Notes: generated by a model not told the origin, from the letters alone. Positions 23,062 to 31,062 are shown, counted from the first letter of the stretch. The stretch: DNA of 64,000 bases from Solobacterium sp. (GCA_017469885.1 JAFUFO010000030.1:1-64000); one strand, 5' to 3'. A program made the numbers and translations.

Positions 23062-23135
23062 GTCCTCGTAGCTCAGCTGGATAGAGCTCCCGCCTTCTAA
23101 GCGGACGGTCAACGGTTCGAGTCCGTTCGAGGACG
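23062..23135 (+). tRNA. tRNA-Arg (anticodon TCT)
   Basis: Complete cloverleaf: acceptor GTCCTCG/CGAGGAC, D arm GCTC...GAGC, anticodon stem CCGC/GCGG around the loop CTTCTAA (anticodon TCT, reads AGA), and T arm with GGTTCGAGTCC. Discriminator G; CCA is not encoded. Followed at once by a terminator. Confidence 0.95.
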
Positions 23136-23140
23136 CTTTC

Positions 23141-23171
23141 AAGCCATCGGGGAACCGATGGCTTTTCTTTC
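23141..23171 (+). terminator. Terminator between tRNA-Arg and the DUF3196-like gene
   Basis: Perfect 10-bp stem AAGCCATCGG-GGAA-CCGATGGCTT followed by TTCTTT. The ribosome-binding site of the next gene (AGGAGA) starts right behind the T run, leaving no room for another promoter. Confidence 0.88.
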
Positions 23172-23181
23172 AGGAGAAATA

Positions 23182-23880
23182 ATGAGTTATTACGATGAAG
23201 TACTGAATGAAATACGATGTGCGATTGCGGAAGGCAGTCAGGAAGAAGCTGCTTTTCTGTTGAAACGTGAACTTTCCATGCCATATATCCCATCGGAAAT
23301 TGAAGAACAGCTGCTGGCTCTGCAGAAGGACCTGCGCTACCAGACTTCCGGACAGAAGGAAAAAGGGGAACTGTCCACCGAAGCGCTTTTGAGAAGACTC
23401 AAGGGAAAACCGGAAAGTCAGCTGCGTGCAGTGTCGGCACTCTGTGACCGTAATCTGCGTTCCATTACCGCAGAACTGCGGGACTGGCTCTCCAAAGATC
23501 CGCAGCCTGAAGCGGCCTCGCTTCTGATCGATGCACTGGCGGAACAGGAAGTCCCGGAAGAGTTTACGATTGTCCGCAACGGAGTAGAATACAGCTTTTT
23601 TGCGGATGCGGTGACTCCCGTCGCAAAAAGCGGCGGATTCCGTGAAGCACTGCGTCTGATCGGACTCTGGCTGGCCAAAGATCCGTCGCTTACGGAAATG
23701 GCGCGTTCCATACTTGTTCAGCGGTGCTACCTGGCCTTGCCGCTCAGCTATGAACTGCAGGAAGGCGCAGAGCTTGCCAGTTCCTGTATTCAGGAAGTCC
23801 TGGTTTCCATGGGCATGGAAGACCGGATGGATGAAATCATTTGTCATCAGAACTCTGAAACACCACAGAAGCTGTCCTGA
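23182..23880 (+). CDS. DUF3196-like protein
   Basis: A 232-aa soluble helical protein without signal peptide or membrane segment. Its pattern (short N-terminal helices MSYYDEVLNEIRCAIAEG, helical repeats, then EFTIVRNGVEYSFF and a second helical part) resembles the DUF3196 family of Mollicutes and Erysipelotrichia; function is unknown, and this is recognition from memory. AGGAGA lies 5 nt before the ATG. The only promoter upstream is that of tRNA-Arg, so it seems to depend on read-through of the tRNA terminator. Its own terminator overlaps its stop codon. Confidence 0.75.
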   Translation: MSYYDEVLNEIRCAIAEGSQEEAAFLLKRELSMPYIPSEIEEQLLALQKDLRYQTSGQKEKGELSTEALLRRLKGKPESQLRAVSALCDRNLRSITAELRDWLSKDPQPEAASLLIDALAEQEVPEEFTIVRNGVEYSFFADAVTPVAKSGGFREALRLIGLWLAKDPSLTEMARSILVQRCYLALPLSYELQEGAELASSCIQEVLVSMGMEDRMDEIICHQNSETPQKLS

Positions 23881-23895
23881 TCTGACAGCTTTTTA
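23869..23895 (+). terminator. Intrinsic terminator after the DUF3196-like gene
   Basis: AAGCTGTC pairs with GACAGCTT (23869-23876 with 23884-23891), followed by a T run; the stop codon lies in the loop. Confidence 0.75.
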
Positions 23896-23920
23896 ATTCC
23901 CGGAAACAGAAAAAACAGTT

Positions 23921-23947
23921 TTAGCACTTATTTGTTGACAGTGCTAA
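23921..23947 (+). promoter_or_regulatory. CIRCE operator 1 (HrcA site)
   Basis: TTAGCACTT-N9-CAGTGCTAA matches the CIRCE consensus TTAGCACTC-N9-GAGTGCTAA, with one compensated change per arm. It contains the -35 hexamer TTGACA of the tig promoter (23935-23940). Confidence 0.85.
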
Positions 23948-23963
23948 TCTGCCATGATATCAT
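23935..23963 (+). promoter_or_regulatory. HrcA-controlled promoter P1 of tig
   Basis: TTGACA (23935-23940), exactly 17 bp, then TATCAT (23958-23963) with an upstream TGa extension. The -35 lies inside CIRCE 1 and the predicted start near 23970 lies inside CIRCE 2, so bound HrcA would block both ends. Confidence 0.8.
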
Positions 23964-23966
23964 GCA

Positions 23967-23993
23967 TTAGCAGACAGGTTAATTGAGTGCTAA
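23967..23993 (+). promoter_or_regulatory. CIRCE operator 2 (HrcA site)
   Basis: TTAGCAGAC-N9-GAGTGCTAA; the right arm is a perfect consensus and the left arm has two mismatches. Centre-to-centre distance to CIRCE 1 is 46 bp. Covers the predicted transcription start. Confidence 0.78.
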
Positions 23994-24054
23994 AACTATT
24001 CAAATCTGCCTGTAATATTCGCATATTTATGAGGTAGCCTTGATGCATAAAAAC

Positions 24055-24063
24055 TGATATACT
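24055..24063 (+). promoter_or_regulatory. Candidate second promoter P2 of tig
   Basis: TGaTATACT is a good extended -10 outside the CIRCE sites, about 37 nt before the tig ATG. It could give HrcA-independent basal expression. No proper -35 was found. Confidence 0.45.
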
Positions 24064-24099
24064 GTTTCAGGTTATTCATAAACAGAAGGAGTTATTCAT

Positions 24100-25374
24100 A
24101 TGTCAGAATGGACGTTAAAAGAGCATTCCCTTGGTGAACTCGTTGTCACCGTAAGCGGAGACGAATGGAAAAATGCTTGTAAAAAGGCATTCAACAAAGT
24201 TGCAAAGAATGTGACTGTTCCGGGATTCCGGAAGGGTTCCGCGCCGGAGAAGATTCTCCGCCGTTATGTCAGCAAGGAACAGGAACGTTATGAGGCAATT
24301 GAAAGCAATGCCAATGACTGGCTGTTTGCGGCACTTAAGGAACAGAACCTGGAGCCGGTAAGCCGTCCGTCTCTTGATTTCCGCAACATGAGCGATGAAA
24401 GCGTTGATCTCGTATTCGAGTTCTATGTCGAGCCGGAAGTCAAGCTTGGTGAGTACAAGGGCCTTGCGTACAATGTGGAAGCGGTTGAAATCAGCGACGA
24501 AGATGTAAACAAGGAACTGGACCGCATGCGTGAAACCTATGCCGATATGGAAACGGTTGAGGGCGCTGCGGAAGACGGTGACACTGTAAATATTGATTAT
24601 GAAGGTCTGAAGGACGGCGTCGCATTCGACGGCGGAACTGCAGAAGGCTATGACCTGCGTCTTGGCAGCGGTTCCTTCATTCCGGGCTTTGAGGAGCAGC
24701 TGATCGGTGCGAAAGCCGGTGAAGACAAAGAACTGAAGTTGACGTTCCCGGAGGATTATCACTCCGAAGAACTGGCCGGCCAGGAAGTCATCTTCAAGGT
24801 TAAGGTCAACGAAGTAAAGCGTAAGGTACTTCCGGAACTGGATGATGACTTTGCGAAGGATGTAAACGCTCCGGGCGTGGAGACGGTTGAAGACCTCCGT
24901 AAGGTTGTTAAGGAACGTCTTGAGAACGGCCGTAAGGAACAGGCAGAACGCAAGGCGGATGAAGAACTGTTCAAGACACTGAGCGAAAGCGCAGAGATCG
25001 ATCTGCCGCATGTCATGGTTGAAGATGAGGCCATGAGCATGGTTCGCCAGTTCGAAACACAGATTTCTCAGTACGGAATGCAGCCGAGTCAGTATCTCAA
25101 GATGATCAACCAGACGGAAGAAACACTCAGAGATACCTATATGGAAGAAGCGGAACGCAATGTTCGCCTGCGTCTCATCCTCTCTGCCATCGCCAAGAAC
25201 GAGCAGATGGAAGTCAGCGATGAGGATGTCGATGCGGAAATCAACAAGCTTGCGGAAGCTTACAACATGGAAGCCGATCAGGTTCGCCACGTTGTAGATT
25301 CGGATCTCCTTAAAAAGGATATTCTGAATCAGAAGGCAAGTGAGTTTGTCAAAGAGCACGCAGCCCGCTCCTGA
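24100..25374 (+). CDS. tig: Trigger factor
   Basis: Ribosome-bound folding chaperone and prolyl isomerase. 424 aa, the usual size. The N-terminal ribosome-binding domain contains VPGFRKGSAPEKIL (the GFRxGxxP signature); the FKBP-like PPIase domain (DGDTVNIDYEGLKDGVAFDGG ... FIPGFEEQLIGAKAGE) follows at about residues 160-240, then the helical C-terminal chaperone arms. AAGGAG lies 8 nt upstream of the ATG. Heads tig-lon-engB and sits behind two CIRCE operators, so it should be induced by heat or misfolded protein through HrcA. In most Bacillota CIRCE is described at groES/groEL and hrcA-grpE-dnaK rather than at tig. Confidence 0.96.
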   Translation: MSEWTLKEHSLGELVVTVSGDEWKNACKKAFNKVAKNVTVPGFRKGSAPEKILRRYVSKEQERYEAIESNANDWLFAALKEQNLEPVSRPSLDFRNMSDESVDLVFEFYVEPEVKLGEYKGLAYNVEAVEISDEDVNKELDRMRETYADMETVEGAAEDGDTVNIDYEGLKDGVAFDGGTAEGYDLRLGSGSFIPGFEEQLIGAKAGEDKELKLTFPEDYHSEELAGQEVIFKVKVNEVKRKVLPELDDDFAKDVNAPGVETVEDLRKVVKERLENGRKEQAERKADEELFKTLSESAEIDLPHVMVEDEAMSMVRQFETQISQYGMQPSQYLKMINQTEETLRDTYMEEAERNVRLRLILSAIAKNEQMEVSDEDVDAEINKLAEAYNMEADQVRHVVDSDLLKKDILNQKASEFVKEHAARS

Positions 25375-25396
25375 TCAGTACATTACGAAACCACAG

Positions 25397-25422
25397 AATA
25401 AGACGCCCCTGCGTCTTATTTT
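25397..25422 (+). terminator. Terminator between tig and lon
   Basis: AATAAGACGC-CCCT-GCGTCTTATT followed by TT. The T tail is short and no promoter is seen before lon, so partial read-through into lon is likely. Confidence 0.7.
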
Positions 25423-25453
25423 GTAAGATTTGATTCAAAAAAGGAGGGTTCAC

Positions 25454-27775
25454 ATGGCAATTAACAATTCACAGCATTATCGTGTTCCTGTTATCTGCAC
25501 GCGCGGAATCGTCGTTTTCCCCGGACAGGATGTCATGATCGAAGTCGGACGTGAGAAATCACTGAACGCAGTGAATGAATCATCGTCCAACTACAATTCC
25601 ATGGTCTGGGTCGTCTGCCAGAATGACATTATGGTTGATGATCCGAAACAGGAAAATCTGTATCAGGTGGGAACACTGTCCCGAATCAAGATTGTCCGCC
25701 GCAAAGAAGGATTCATGCGCGTTACCTTTACCGGTGTTAAACGTGCCCGGCTTGCGGAACTGGAAGACAGTGACGATATGATGATCGCATCCATCCGTGT
25801 CATGGAAGATGAGATCGGTCCGAAGATGGAAGAGACCGCACTGGTCAAACGGATCATCAGCGAATTTGAGCAGTTCTCAAATATCGCTTCCGCATTTCCT
25901 TCCGACGTGATTACTCAGCTGTCCAAAGGGGTAAGCGCACAGACGCTGACCGATCAGTTTGCACAGTATTTCCCGCTCGAAACTCCGGTCAAGCAGGAAC
26001 TGCTTGAAATGACATCCGTCAATGACCGTATGGTACGGATCATTGCGGAACTGGAAAAGCAGCAGCAGTTCTCCAAGCTGGAATCCACCATCAATGACAA
26101 GGTAAAAGAGCATATTGATGACGGCCAGAAGGAATACTACCTGCGTGAAAAACTGAAGGCGATCAAGGAAGAACTCGGTGATGTCTCCAATCTTACCGAC
26201 GATGTCAGTGAGATGCGCGAGATGATTGAGAAGAATCCGTATCCCGATCATGTAAAGGAAAAGGCGCTGGAAGAACTGCGCCGGTATGAGATGCTGCCGC
26301 CGGGAAGCGGTGAGGCAAGTGTGGAACGCACCTACCTCGACTGGCTTCTGAAAGTTCCCTGGTGGCAGAAGACCGAAGACAGTTCGGATCTGAAAGCAGT
26401 CCGTGCAATCCTTGATGAAGATCATTATGGTCTTGAAAAGGTCAAGGAACGTATTATGGAGTACCTTGCCGTTAAGCAGATGACTGGCAACCTCAACTCA
26501 CCGATCCTCTGCCTGGTTGGTCCTCCCGGTGTCGGTAAGACCAGTCTTGCAAAGTCGGTTGCCCGTTCCATCGACCGGAAGTTTGTAAAGATGTCGCTCG
26601 GCGGCGTCCGTGATGAAGCTGAGATCCGCGGCCATCGCCGTACGTATCTCGGTTCGCTTCCAGGCCGTATCATTCAGGGAATGAAGAAGGCCGGTGTGAT
26701 CAATCCGGTATTCCTGATCGATGAAATCGACAAGATGGGTGCGGACTATAAAGGTGACCCGAGTGATGCGCTGCTTGAAGTGCTGGATCCCGAACAGAAC
26801 CAGTTCTTCAGTGATCATTACCTGGAAGAGGCATATGATCTCTCCAATGTTCTCTTTATTGCGACGGCCAACTATCTTGAAAATATTCCCGCACCGCTTC
26901 AGGATCGTCTTGAGATCATTGAACTTCCGTCCTATACGGAAGTCGATAAGGTTCAGATTGCGGTCGATCATCTGATTCCGAAGCAGCTTGCGGCCAACGG
27001 TCTCAAGCCGTCTCAGTTCCATCTGAAGGAAAAGGAGATCCTGTATCTGATCCGTCATTACACCAGAGAAGCCGGTGTACGTCAGCTTGAACGTACGATC
27101 GGCACACTCTGCCGCAAGACGGTACTGGCTATTCTCAATGATGGGAAGAAGTCCGTAACTGTCACAAACAAGCTGATTACCGAGTGGCTCGGCAAGCAGA
27201 TGTTTGATCACGGAATGAAGGAAAAGAAGGATCAGATCGGTGTTGTGACCGGACTGGCATACACTTCCTTCGGCGGTGATGTCCTTCAGATCGAAGTCAA
27301 CTACTTCGAAGGAAAAGGGCGCCTGGCTCTGACCGGAAAACTCGGTGATGTCATGAAGGAATCCGCAGAGATCGCCATGGACTATGTCAAGGCACATGCG
27401 CGGGAACTTCATATCGATCCGGAGTTCTTTGAGAAGCATGATGTCCATATTCATATCCCGGAAGGTGCAGTTCCCAAAGACGGACCTTCTGCCGGCGTGA
27501 CCATGACAACAGCGCTTGTCAGTGCACTCAGTGAAACGCCGGTGCATGCAGACCTTGCGATGACCGGTGAAGTGACACTCCGCGGAAATGTTCTGCCGAT
27601 CGGCGGACTTCGTGAAAAGTCTCTTGCGGCCAACCGTGCAGGTATTACAAAAATTCTGATGCCGAAGGCAAATCTCAGGGATCTGGATGAGGTGCCGCAG
27701 GCGGTCAAGGACCATGTGACATTTGTCCCGGTAGAGACAATGTCTCAGGTTCTGAAAGAAGCGCTGGTGCGCTGA
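25454..27775 (+). CDS. lon: ATP-dependent protease La (Lon)
   Basis: Degrades misfolded and short-lived regulatory proteins in the cytoplasm. 773 aa from the ATG at 25454, which has AAAGGAGGG just upstream; an upstream in-frame start (25430) would lie before that site. Domains: N-terminal substrate domain (VPVICTRGIVVFPGQDV), coiled coil (YYLREKLKAIKEELG), AAA+ module with Walker A GPPGVGKT near residue 357 and Walker B VFLIDEIDKM, and a protease domain with catalytic Ser in KDGPSAGVTM (near 680) and Lys in LREKSLAA (near 721). Behind the CIRCE-controlled tig gene, so it probably shares its stress control in part. Confidence 0.96.
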   Translation: MAINNSQHYRVPVICTRGIVVFPGQDVMIEVGREKSLNAVNESSSNYNSMVWVVCQNDIMVDDPKQENLYQVGTLSRIKIVRRKEGFMRVTFTGVKRARLAELEDSDDMMIASIRVMEDEIGPKMEETALVKRIISEFEQFSNIASAFPSDVITQLSKGVSAQTLTDQFAQYFPLETPVKQELLEMTSVNDRMVRIIAELEKQQQFSKLESTINDKVKEHIDDGQKEYYLREKLKAIKEELGDVSNLTDDVSEMREMIEKNPYPDHVKEKALEELRRYEMLPPGSGEASVERTYLDWLLKVPWWQKTEDSSDLKAVRAILDEDHYGLEKVKERIMEYLAVKQMTGNLNSPILCLVGPPGVGKTSLAKSVARSIDRKFVKMSLGGVRDEAEIRGHRRTYLGSLPGRIIQGMKKAGVINPVFLIDEIDKMGADYKGDPSDALLEVLDPEQNQFFSDHYLEEAYDLSNVLFIATANYLENIPAPLQDRLEIIELPSYTEVDKVQIAVDHLIPKQLAANGLKPSQFHLKEKEILYLIRHYTREAGVRQLERTIGTLCRKTVLAILNDGKKSVTVTNKLITEWLGKQMFDHGMKEKKDQIGVVTGLAYTSFGGDVLQIEVNYFEGKGRLALTGKLGDVMKESAEIAMDYVKAHARELHIDPEFFEKHDVHIHIPEGAVPKDGPSAGVTMTTALVSALSETPVHADLAMTGEVTLRGNVLPIGGLREKSLAANRAGITKILMPKANLRDLDEVPQAVKDHVTFVPVETMSQVLKEALVR

Positions 27776-28356
27776 TGCAGTATCATGAGGTAACGCTTCT
27801 GGCCACTGCCGCAAATCAGTCGCAGTGGCCGGACAGCCAGCTGCCGGAAGTAATGTTTGCGGGCCGCTCCAATGCGGGTAAAAGCACTCTGATCAATGCT
27901 CTGGTAAACCGTAAGAATCTGGCGTATACCGGAAAGACACCCGGTAAAACAAGACTTCTGAACTTCTTTGAAGTCGATCATCGGATGGTATTCTGTGATT
28001 CTCCGGGTTACGGTTATGCAAAAGGCGGAAATGATACCGCGCTGATGTTCAGCGAGCTGATCGACCCGTATATGACGGGACGGGATCAGCTGAAGGCATT
28101 GATTCTGGTTCTTGATATCCGCCGCATACCGAACGCGGATGATCTTACGATGATGGAATATGCAAGAGCAAATCATCTGCCGGTGATTCCGGTATGCATG
28201 AAGGCGGACAAACTGTCACGCGGAGCCGGGATTCAGGCTGTCGCAAAGATTGCGAAGGAACTCGGCGTTCCTGCCGCATCCTGCTGTACGGTATCCGGAA
28301 CGGAGAAGACAGGTATTGATCGCGTATTTCAGGAAATTGAACAGATAACTGCGTAA
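27775..28356 (+). CDS. engB: Ribosome biogenesis GTPase YsxC/EngB
   Basis: Essential TrmE-Era class GTPase acting late in 50S subunit assembly. 193 aa with G1 GRSNAGKST (about residues 30-38), G2 region TPGKTRLLNFF, G3 DSPGYG, and G4 given here as CMKADKLSRG (usually TKxDK). Starts with a one-base overlap (TGATG) with lon, the lon-ysxC order known from Bacillus. A strong terminator that includes its last codons ends the operon. Confidence 0.94.
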   Translation: MQYHEVTLLATAANQSQWPDSQLPEVMFAGRSNAGKSTLINALVNRKNLAYTGKTPGKTRLLNFFEVDHRMVFCDSPGYGYAKGGNDTALMFSELIDPYMTGRDQLKALILVLDIRRIPNADDLTMMEYARANHLPVIPVCMKADKLSRGAGIQAVAKIAKELGVPAASCCTVSGTEKTGIDRVFQEIEQITA

Positions 28357-28373
28357 AACAGTTATCTGTTTTT
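28341..28373 (+). terminator. Terminator of the tig-lon-engB operon
   Basis: Perfect 11-bp stem ACAGATAACTG/CAGTTATCTGT followed by five T; the left arm lies in the last engB codons. Confidence 0.88.
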
Positions 28374-28414
28374 GATTTCTTCACTGCAGGCATGTCTGTG
28401 GACAGTCAATCAGG

Positions 28415-28423
28415 TGATATAAT
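28415..28423 (+). promoter_or_regulatory. Extended -10 directly before the Crp/Fnr gene
   Basis: TGaTATAAT (28415-28423) with 7 nt to the ATG at 28431 and no Shine-Dalgarno; probable leaderless transcript. Confidence 0.6.
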
Positions 28424-28430
28424 TGATGGC

Positions 28431-29120
28431 ATGAGAGAACTTGAAACCTTAGATGAACATGTCCGCAATCTTGCGGATTATGACATTGACCTGAATGATA
28501 TTGTTAATCCACAGCTCTGTGCATTTAATCCGGGCGAATTTATCTGCGAGGACGGAGAAGAGATGCAGGATCTGTTTTTTCTTCTCGAAGGTTCTGTCAA
28601 AACGCTGATCCCTGCGAAAGATAAATCCGGTCTTGCGCTCGGCAGATATGTCGGCAGAGGTGTCTTTGATGATACGCTGCTGATGCGTGATGACAATATG
28701 GCACATGTCCGAGCGGTATGTGAAACGGACGTAAAGGCGATTGCACTTCCGCTTTCACTGAATAAAGACATACTGCTGAAACAGCCGTCATTCATTCTCA
28801 ATCTTGCGAAAGGGTATGCATCCTTCATCGACCAGTCCATGAATTCGTTCTTCTTCAAGAAATATCCGATGGAAGTCACGCTGTGTTCGTATATTGCCGC
28901 AAAGCGTACTGACCTGGAATGGATTCCGGACTGGGACCGCTGTGCTAAAGATCTCTCGACCACCCCGCGGATCCTGAAGCGCTGCATGGGGATGCTGCTG
29001 AACAAGGGGATTCTCAAGAAAGGTGAAAAGGGCTATATGATCGCAGATCCGATTCTGTTTGAGGAATACAATCGCGGTATCTTTGCAACCCACCGAAGGA
29101 GAAAGCATCATGATGAATGA
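28431..29120 (+). CDS. Crp/Fnr family transcription regulator
   Basis: A 229-aa regulator with an N-terminal cyclic-nucleotide-binding-like beta barrel (FNPGEFICEDGEEMQDLFFLLEGSVKTL, the usual PGExIxxEGE plus FLLEG pattern), a long dimer helix (LLKQPSFILNLAKGYASFI) and a C-terminal winged helix (WDRCAKDLSTTPRILKRCMGMLLNKGILKKG). There is no Fnr-type Cys cluster, so sensing of oxygen by FeS is unlikely; the effector is unknown. The ATG at 28431 is favoured by the extended -10 at 7 nt and by the domain start; an earlier in-frame ATG (28392) lies upstream of that promoter. Overlaps the MazG-like gene. Confidence 0.85.
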   Translation: MRELETLDEHVRNLADYDIDLNDIVNPQLCAFNPGEFICEDGEEMQDLFFLLEGSVKTLIPAKDKSGLALGRYVGRGVFDDTLLMRDDNMAHVRAVCETDVKAIALPLSLNKDILLKQPSFILNLAKGYASFIDQSMNSFFFKKYPMEVTLCSYIAAKRTDLEWIPDWDRCAKDLSTTPRILKRCMGMLLNKGILKKGEKGYMIADPILFEEYNRGIFATHRRRKHHDE

Positions 29121-29406
29121 TGTATCCAGATTCCTCGATCGTTATGGACTGCATATCGACCCGCAGAGCCGTTATATCGACTTCATCAGTGAAGCGGGCC
29201 AGCTGGGAAGCGCAATTCTCGAATCCACCGATTATGGATCCCGTACTGCAGAAATGAACCAGTCATTCCGTGATGAAGCAGGGGACTGCCTGTTCTCTCT
29301 GATCGCATTGATCAGCGAAGCCGGAATTGAACCGGATGCTCTTCTTTCGGAAGTACTGGAGCGATATCAGAAGCGAATGGACGCATATCCAGGGAACGGA
29401 GAATAA
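29110..29406 (+). CDS. MazG-like all-alpha NTP pyrophosphohydrolase-type protein
   Basis: A 98-aa helical protein with the layout of MazG-like domains, which hydrolyse NTPs or dNTPs to NMP plus pyrophosphate with Mg2+. The first metal motif ExxE reads EAGQ (second Glu replaced by Gln), while the second motif ExxD is intact (DEAGDCLF). Activity is therefore uncertain. GGAGA lies about 8 nt before ATGATG; the first ATG is used here, the second is equally possible. The start overlaps the Crp/Fnr stop by 11 nt, so the two are one transcript. Confidence 0.68.
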   Translation: MMNDVSRFLDRYGLHIDPQSRYIDFISEAGQLGSAILESTDYGSRTAEMNQSFRDEAGDCLFSLIALISEAGIEPDALLSEVLERYQKRMDAYPGNGE

Positions 29407-29419
29407 GAAAGTGTATATG

Positions 29420-29446
29420 AATACGGTGTTAACACCGTATTTTTTT
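29420..29446 (+). terminator. Intrinsic terminator after the MazG-like gene
   Basis: Near-perfect palindrome ATACGGTGTT/AACACCGTAT followed by six T. Confidence 0.85.
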
Positions 29447-29455
29447 GACAAAAAA

Positions 29456-29476
29456 AGAAGGCTCATCAGGCCTTCT
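29456..29476 (-). terminator. Terminator of the 57-residue protein gene
   Basis: On the minus strand AGAAGGC-N7-GCCTTCT followed by TTTTT; the stop codon of the small gene lies in the loop region. Confidence 0.8.
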
Positions 29477-29639
29477 CCTTTACGGTACCAATCCTCAGGT
29501 GGTTCATGATTTTAATACTTCCATTGCGCTCGTCATTGAGTAATTTCTGGTAATCAATGGTTGTCATGTACTCACGGACCACAGAAGAATCGGTCTCGTA
29601 ATCAACCATAAAAATGGCGTTACTATCGATGCTTCTCAT
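29466..29639 (-). CDS. 57-residue protein of unknown function
   Basis: A short gene with all expression signals: promoter TTGAAA-17 bp-TAATAT, GAAAGGA about 8 nt before the ATG at 29639, and its own terminator. The protein (MRSIDSNAIFMVDYETD at the start) is soluble and mixed-charge, with no Cys and no signal peptide. I do not recognise it. The first 35 residues look like a small alpha/beta unit; IMNHLRIGTVKEKA closes it. Single-gene transcript, about 110 nt leader-to-start spacing. Confidence 0.6.
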   Translation of the reverse strand: MRSIDSNAIFMVDYETDSSVVREYMTTIDYQKLLNDERNGSIKIMNHLRIGTVKEKA

Positions 29640-29683
29640 GTTATTGTCCTTTCGTCGCAACCTAAATGGTAATGCTTAAATAT

Positions 29684-29712
29684 ATATTACTCCTGCCGAT
29701 TGTCCATTTCAA
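29684..29712 (-). promoter_or_regulatory. Promoter of the 57-residue protein gene
   Basis: Minus strand TTGAAA (29707-29712), 17-bp spacer, TAATAT (29684-29689). Confidence 0.6.
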
Positions 29713-29834
29713 CAAAATCAGTGTCTATTTTGTGTCTTTTCGTGAAACTCAGGTCAAAAAATTGAAAATTTTTTCACATAAACAGAGTTGCTGATTTTTT
29801 ATACACAGTCTGATAGTAATTGCACAGGGTATTT

Positions 29835-31055
29835 TTACTGCCCGTCCGGGTATACGGCAAGAATTCGTTCCAGTTCGTTCCACGTAACCGGAAGTGCATA
29901 GCTGTGCGATGGCTTTTCAAGCGGGATCAGCACATCATCATCTTCTGCTTCACGAAGCGAACCGGAATAAATATCATCCGTATAGTAAACACGGTATTCA
30001 CTGCGGGTATAATCATCCGCATAAATATACCATCCGGGTTTTTCATTGCTCTTGAGAATCATCGGGCCTTCCAGCTGATGCCGCTCATACAGCGGTGCGG
30101 ATTCAACGGAGAGGTTGTACCAGGCTGGGCCGACCGCACGATACAGCTGCGAATACTCTTCCATCGGTTCCCGTTCATCTTTCAGAACCGCAGCACGGCC
30201 GGAAGGTGTATGGGTCAGTGTCAGATCGATGGTTTTAAAGCCCGGGTCACACAGCAGTGCCGGATAGGTATTTGTAATGAGATCATCGGATGCGCTGTAA
30301 TACACACCGCCGTCTCTGGGACTGCTCCAGATGATGATATACGTATTAAGCGAAGGATCATAGAACGCTTCCGGAGCCCATGCCTGTAAGCCGCTCATGG
30401 ATTCGTCTTCTGAAACATTCAGTCTGAGCAGACGTTCATTTTCGTAATGAACAAGGTCTTCCGAGTCATATACATAAATCGAATCCGTGTCATATCCCTG
30501 GGTCGCAAGGAGGGCAAATCCGCCGCCTGGTTTTCGAACAAGCGAAGGGTCACGCAGCCGCTTTGTCCCGGATGATGGCTTAAGGATCCCGCGGTCCTGA
30601 TTCACTTTAAACCAGTAAACGCCGTTATAGGTATAGGCCAGTTTCAGCTGTTCGGCATCCGTTCCGTCTGAACTGAAATAGGAAATGACATAGGCCACCA
30701 GCGGATCATTCAATGTCAGGCTGGTGAATGTGATCTGATGGGATGCGGTAACTGCCTCCAGCGAGATAGGCTCATATTCGGATGCGCCGGCGGATTTATG
30801 AATTATTCCGTCTTCAATGACCGCATTTCCGCTGCGGACACTCCATTCGATCGGTTTGCCTTCAGGGGTAGATGAAGGAAGAACCTGTCCGTCAAACAGG
30901 CTTTCATCGATGCAGTCACTTAGATATGCCTCCTCATTGTCACTGTATGTAGGAATCGGTGCATCTCCCGCAGGCATCGGTCCATGTGCGGCCTCTGCAC
31001 TGCATCCGCACAGAAACAAAAGGAATATCAGAATCAAAGAGATCGAACGTTTCAT
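29835..31055 (-). CDS. GH43-like beta-propeller lipoprotein
   Basis: A 406-aa secreted lipoprotein: signal peptide with lipobox LCGC (lipidated Cys near residue 18), then a short N-terminal beta domain and a five-bladed propeller of the GH43/arabinanase type. Seen: RDPSLVRKPGGGFALLAT (Asp of the catalytic triad), WAPEAFYDP, and EGPMILKSNEKPGWYIY, where the Glu of EGP is the usual general acid. It likely trims arabinose- or xylose-containing glycans at the cell surface; the substrate is not readable. A TATAAT box 7 nt before the ATG and no ribosome-binding site indicate a leaderless mRNA. Alone on its strand, divergent from murG. No terminator seen downstream. Confidence 0.78.
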   Translation of the reverse strand: MKRSISLILIFLLFLCGCSAEAAHGPMPAGDAPIPTYSDNEEAYLSDCIDESLFDGQVLPSSTPEGKPIEWSVRSGNAVIEDGIIHKSAGASEYEPISLEAVTASHQITFTSLTLNDPLVAYVISYFSSDGTDAEQLKLAYTYNGVYWFKVNQDRGILKPSSGTKRLRDPSLVRKPGGGFALLATQGYDTDSIYVYDSEDLVHYENERLLRLNVSEDESMSGLQAWAPEAFYDPSLNTYIIIWSSPRDGGVYYSASDDLITNTYPALLCDPGFKTIDLTLTHTPSGRAAVLKDEREPMEEYSQLYRAVGPAWYNLSVESAPLYERHQLEGPMILKSNEKPGWYIYADDYTRSEYRVYYTDDIYSGSLREAEDDDVLIPLEKPSHSYALPVTWNELERILAVYPDGQ

Positions 31056-31062
31056 TGAAATT

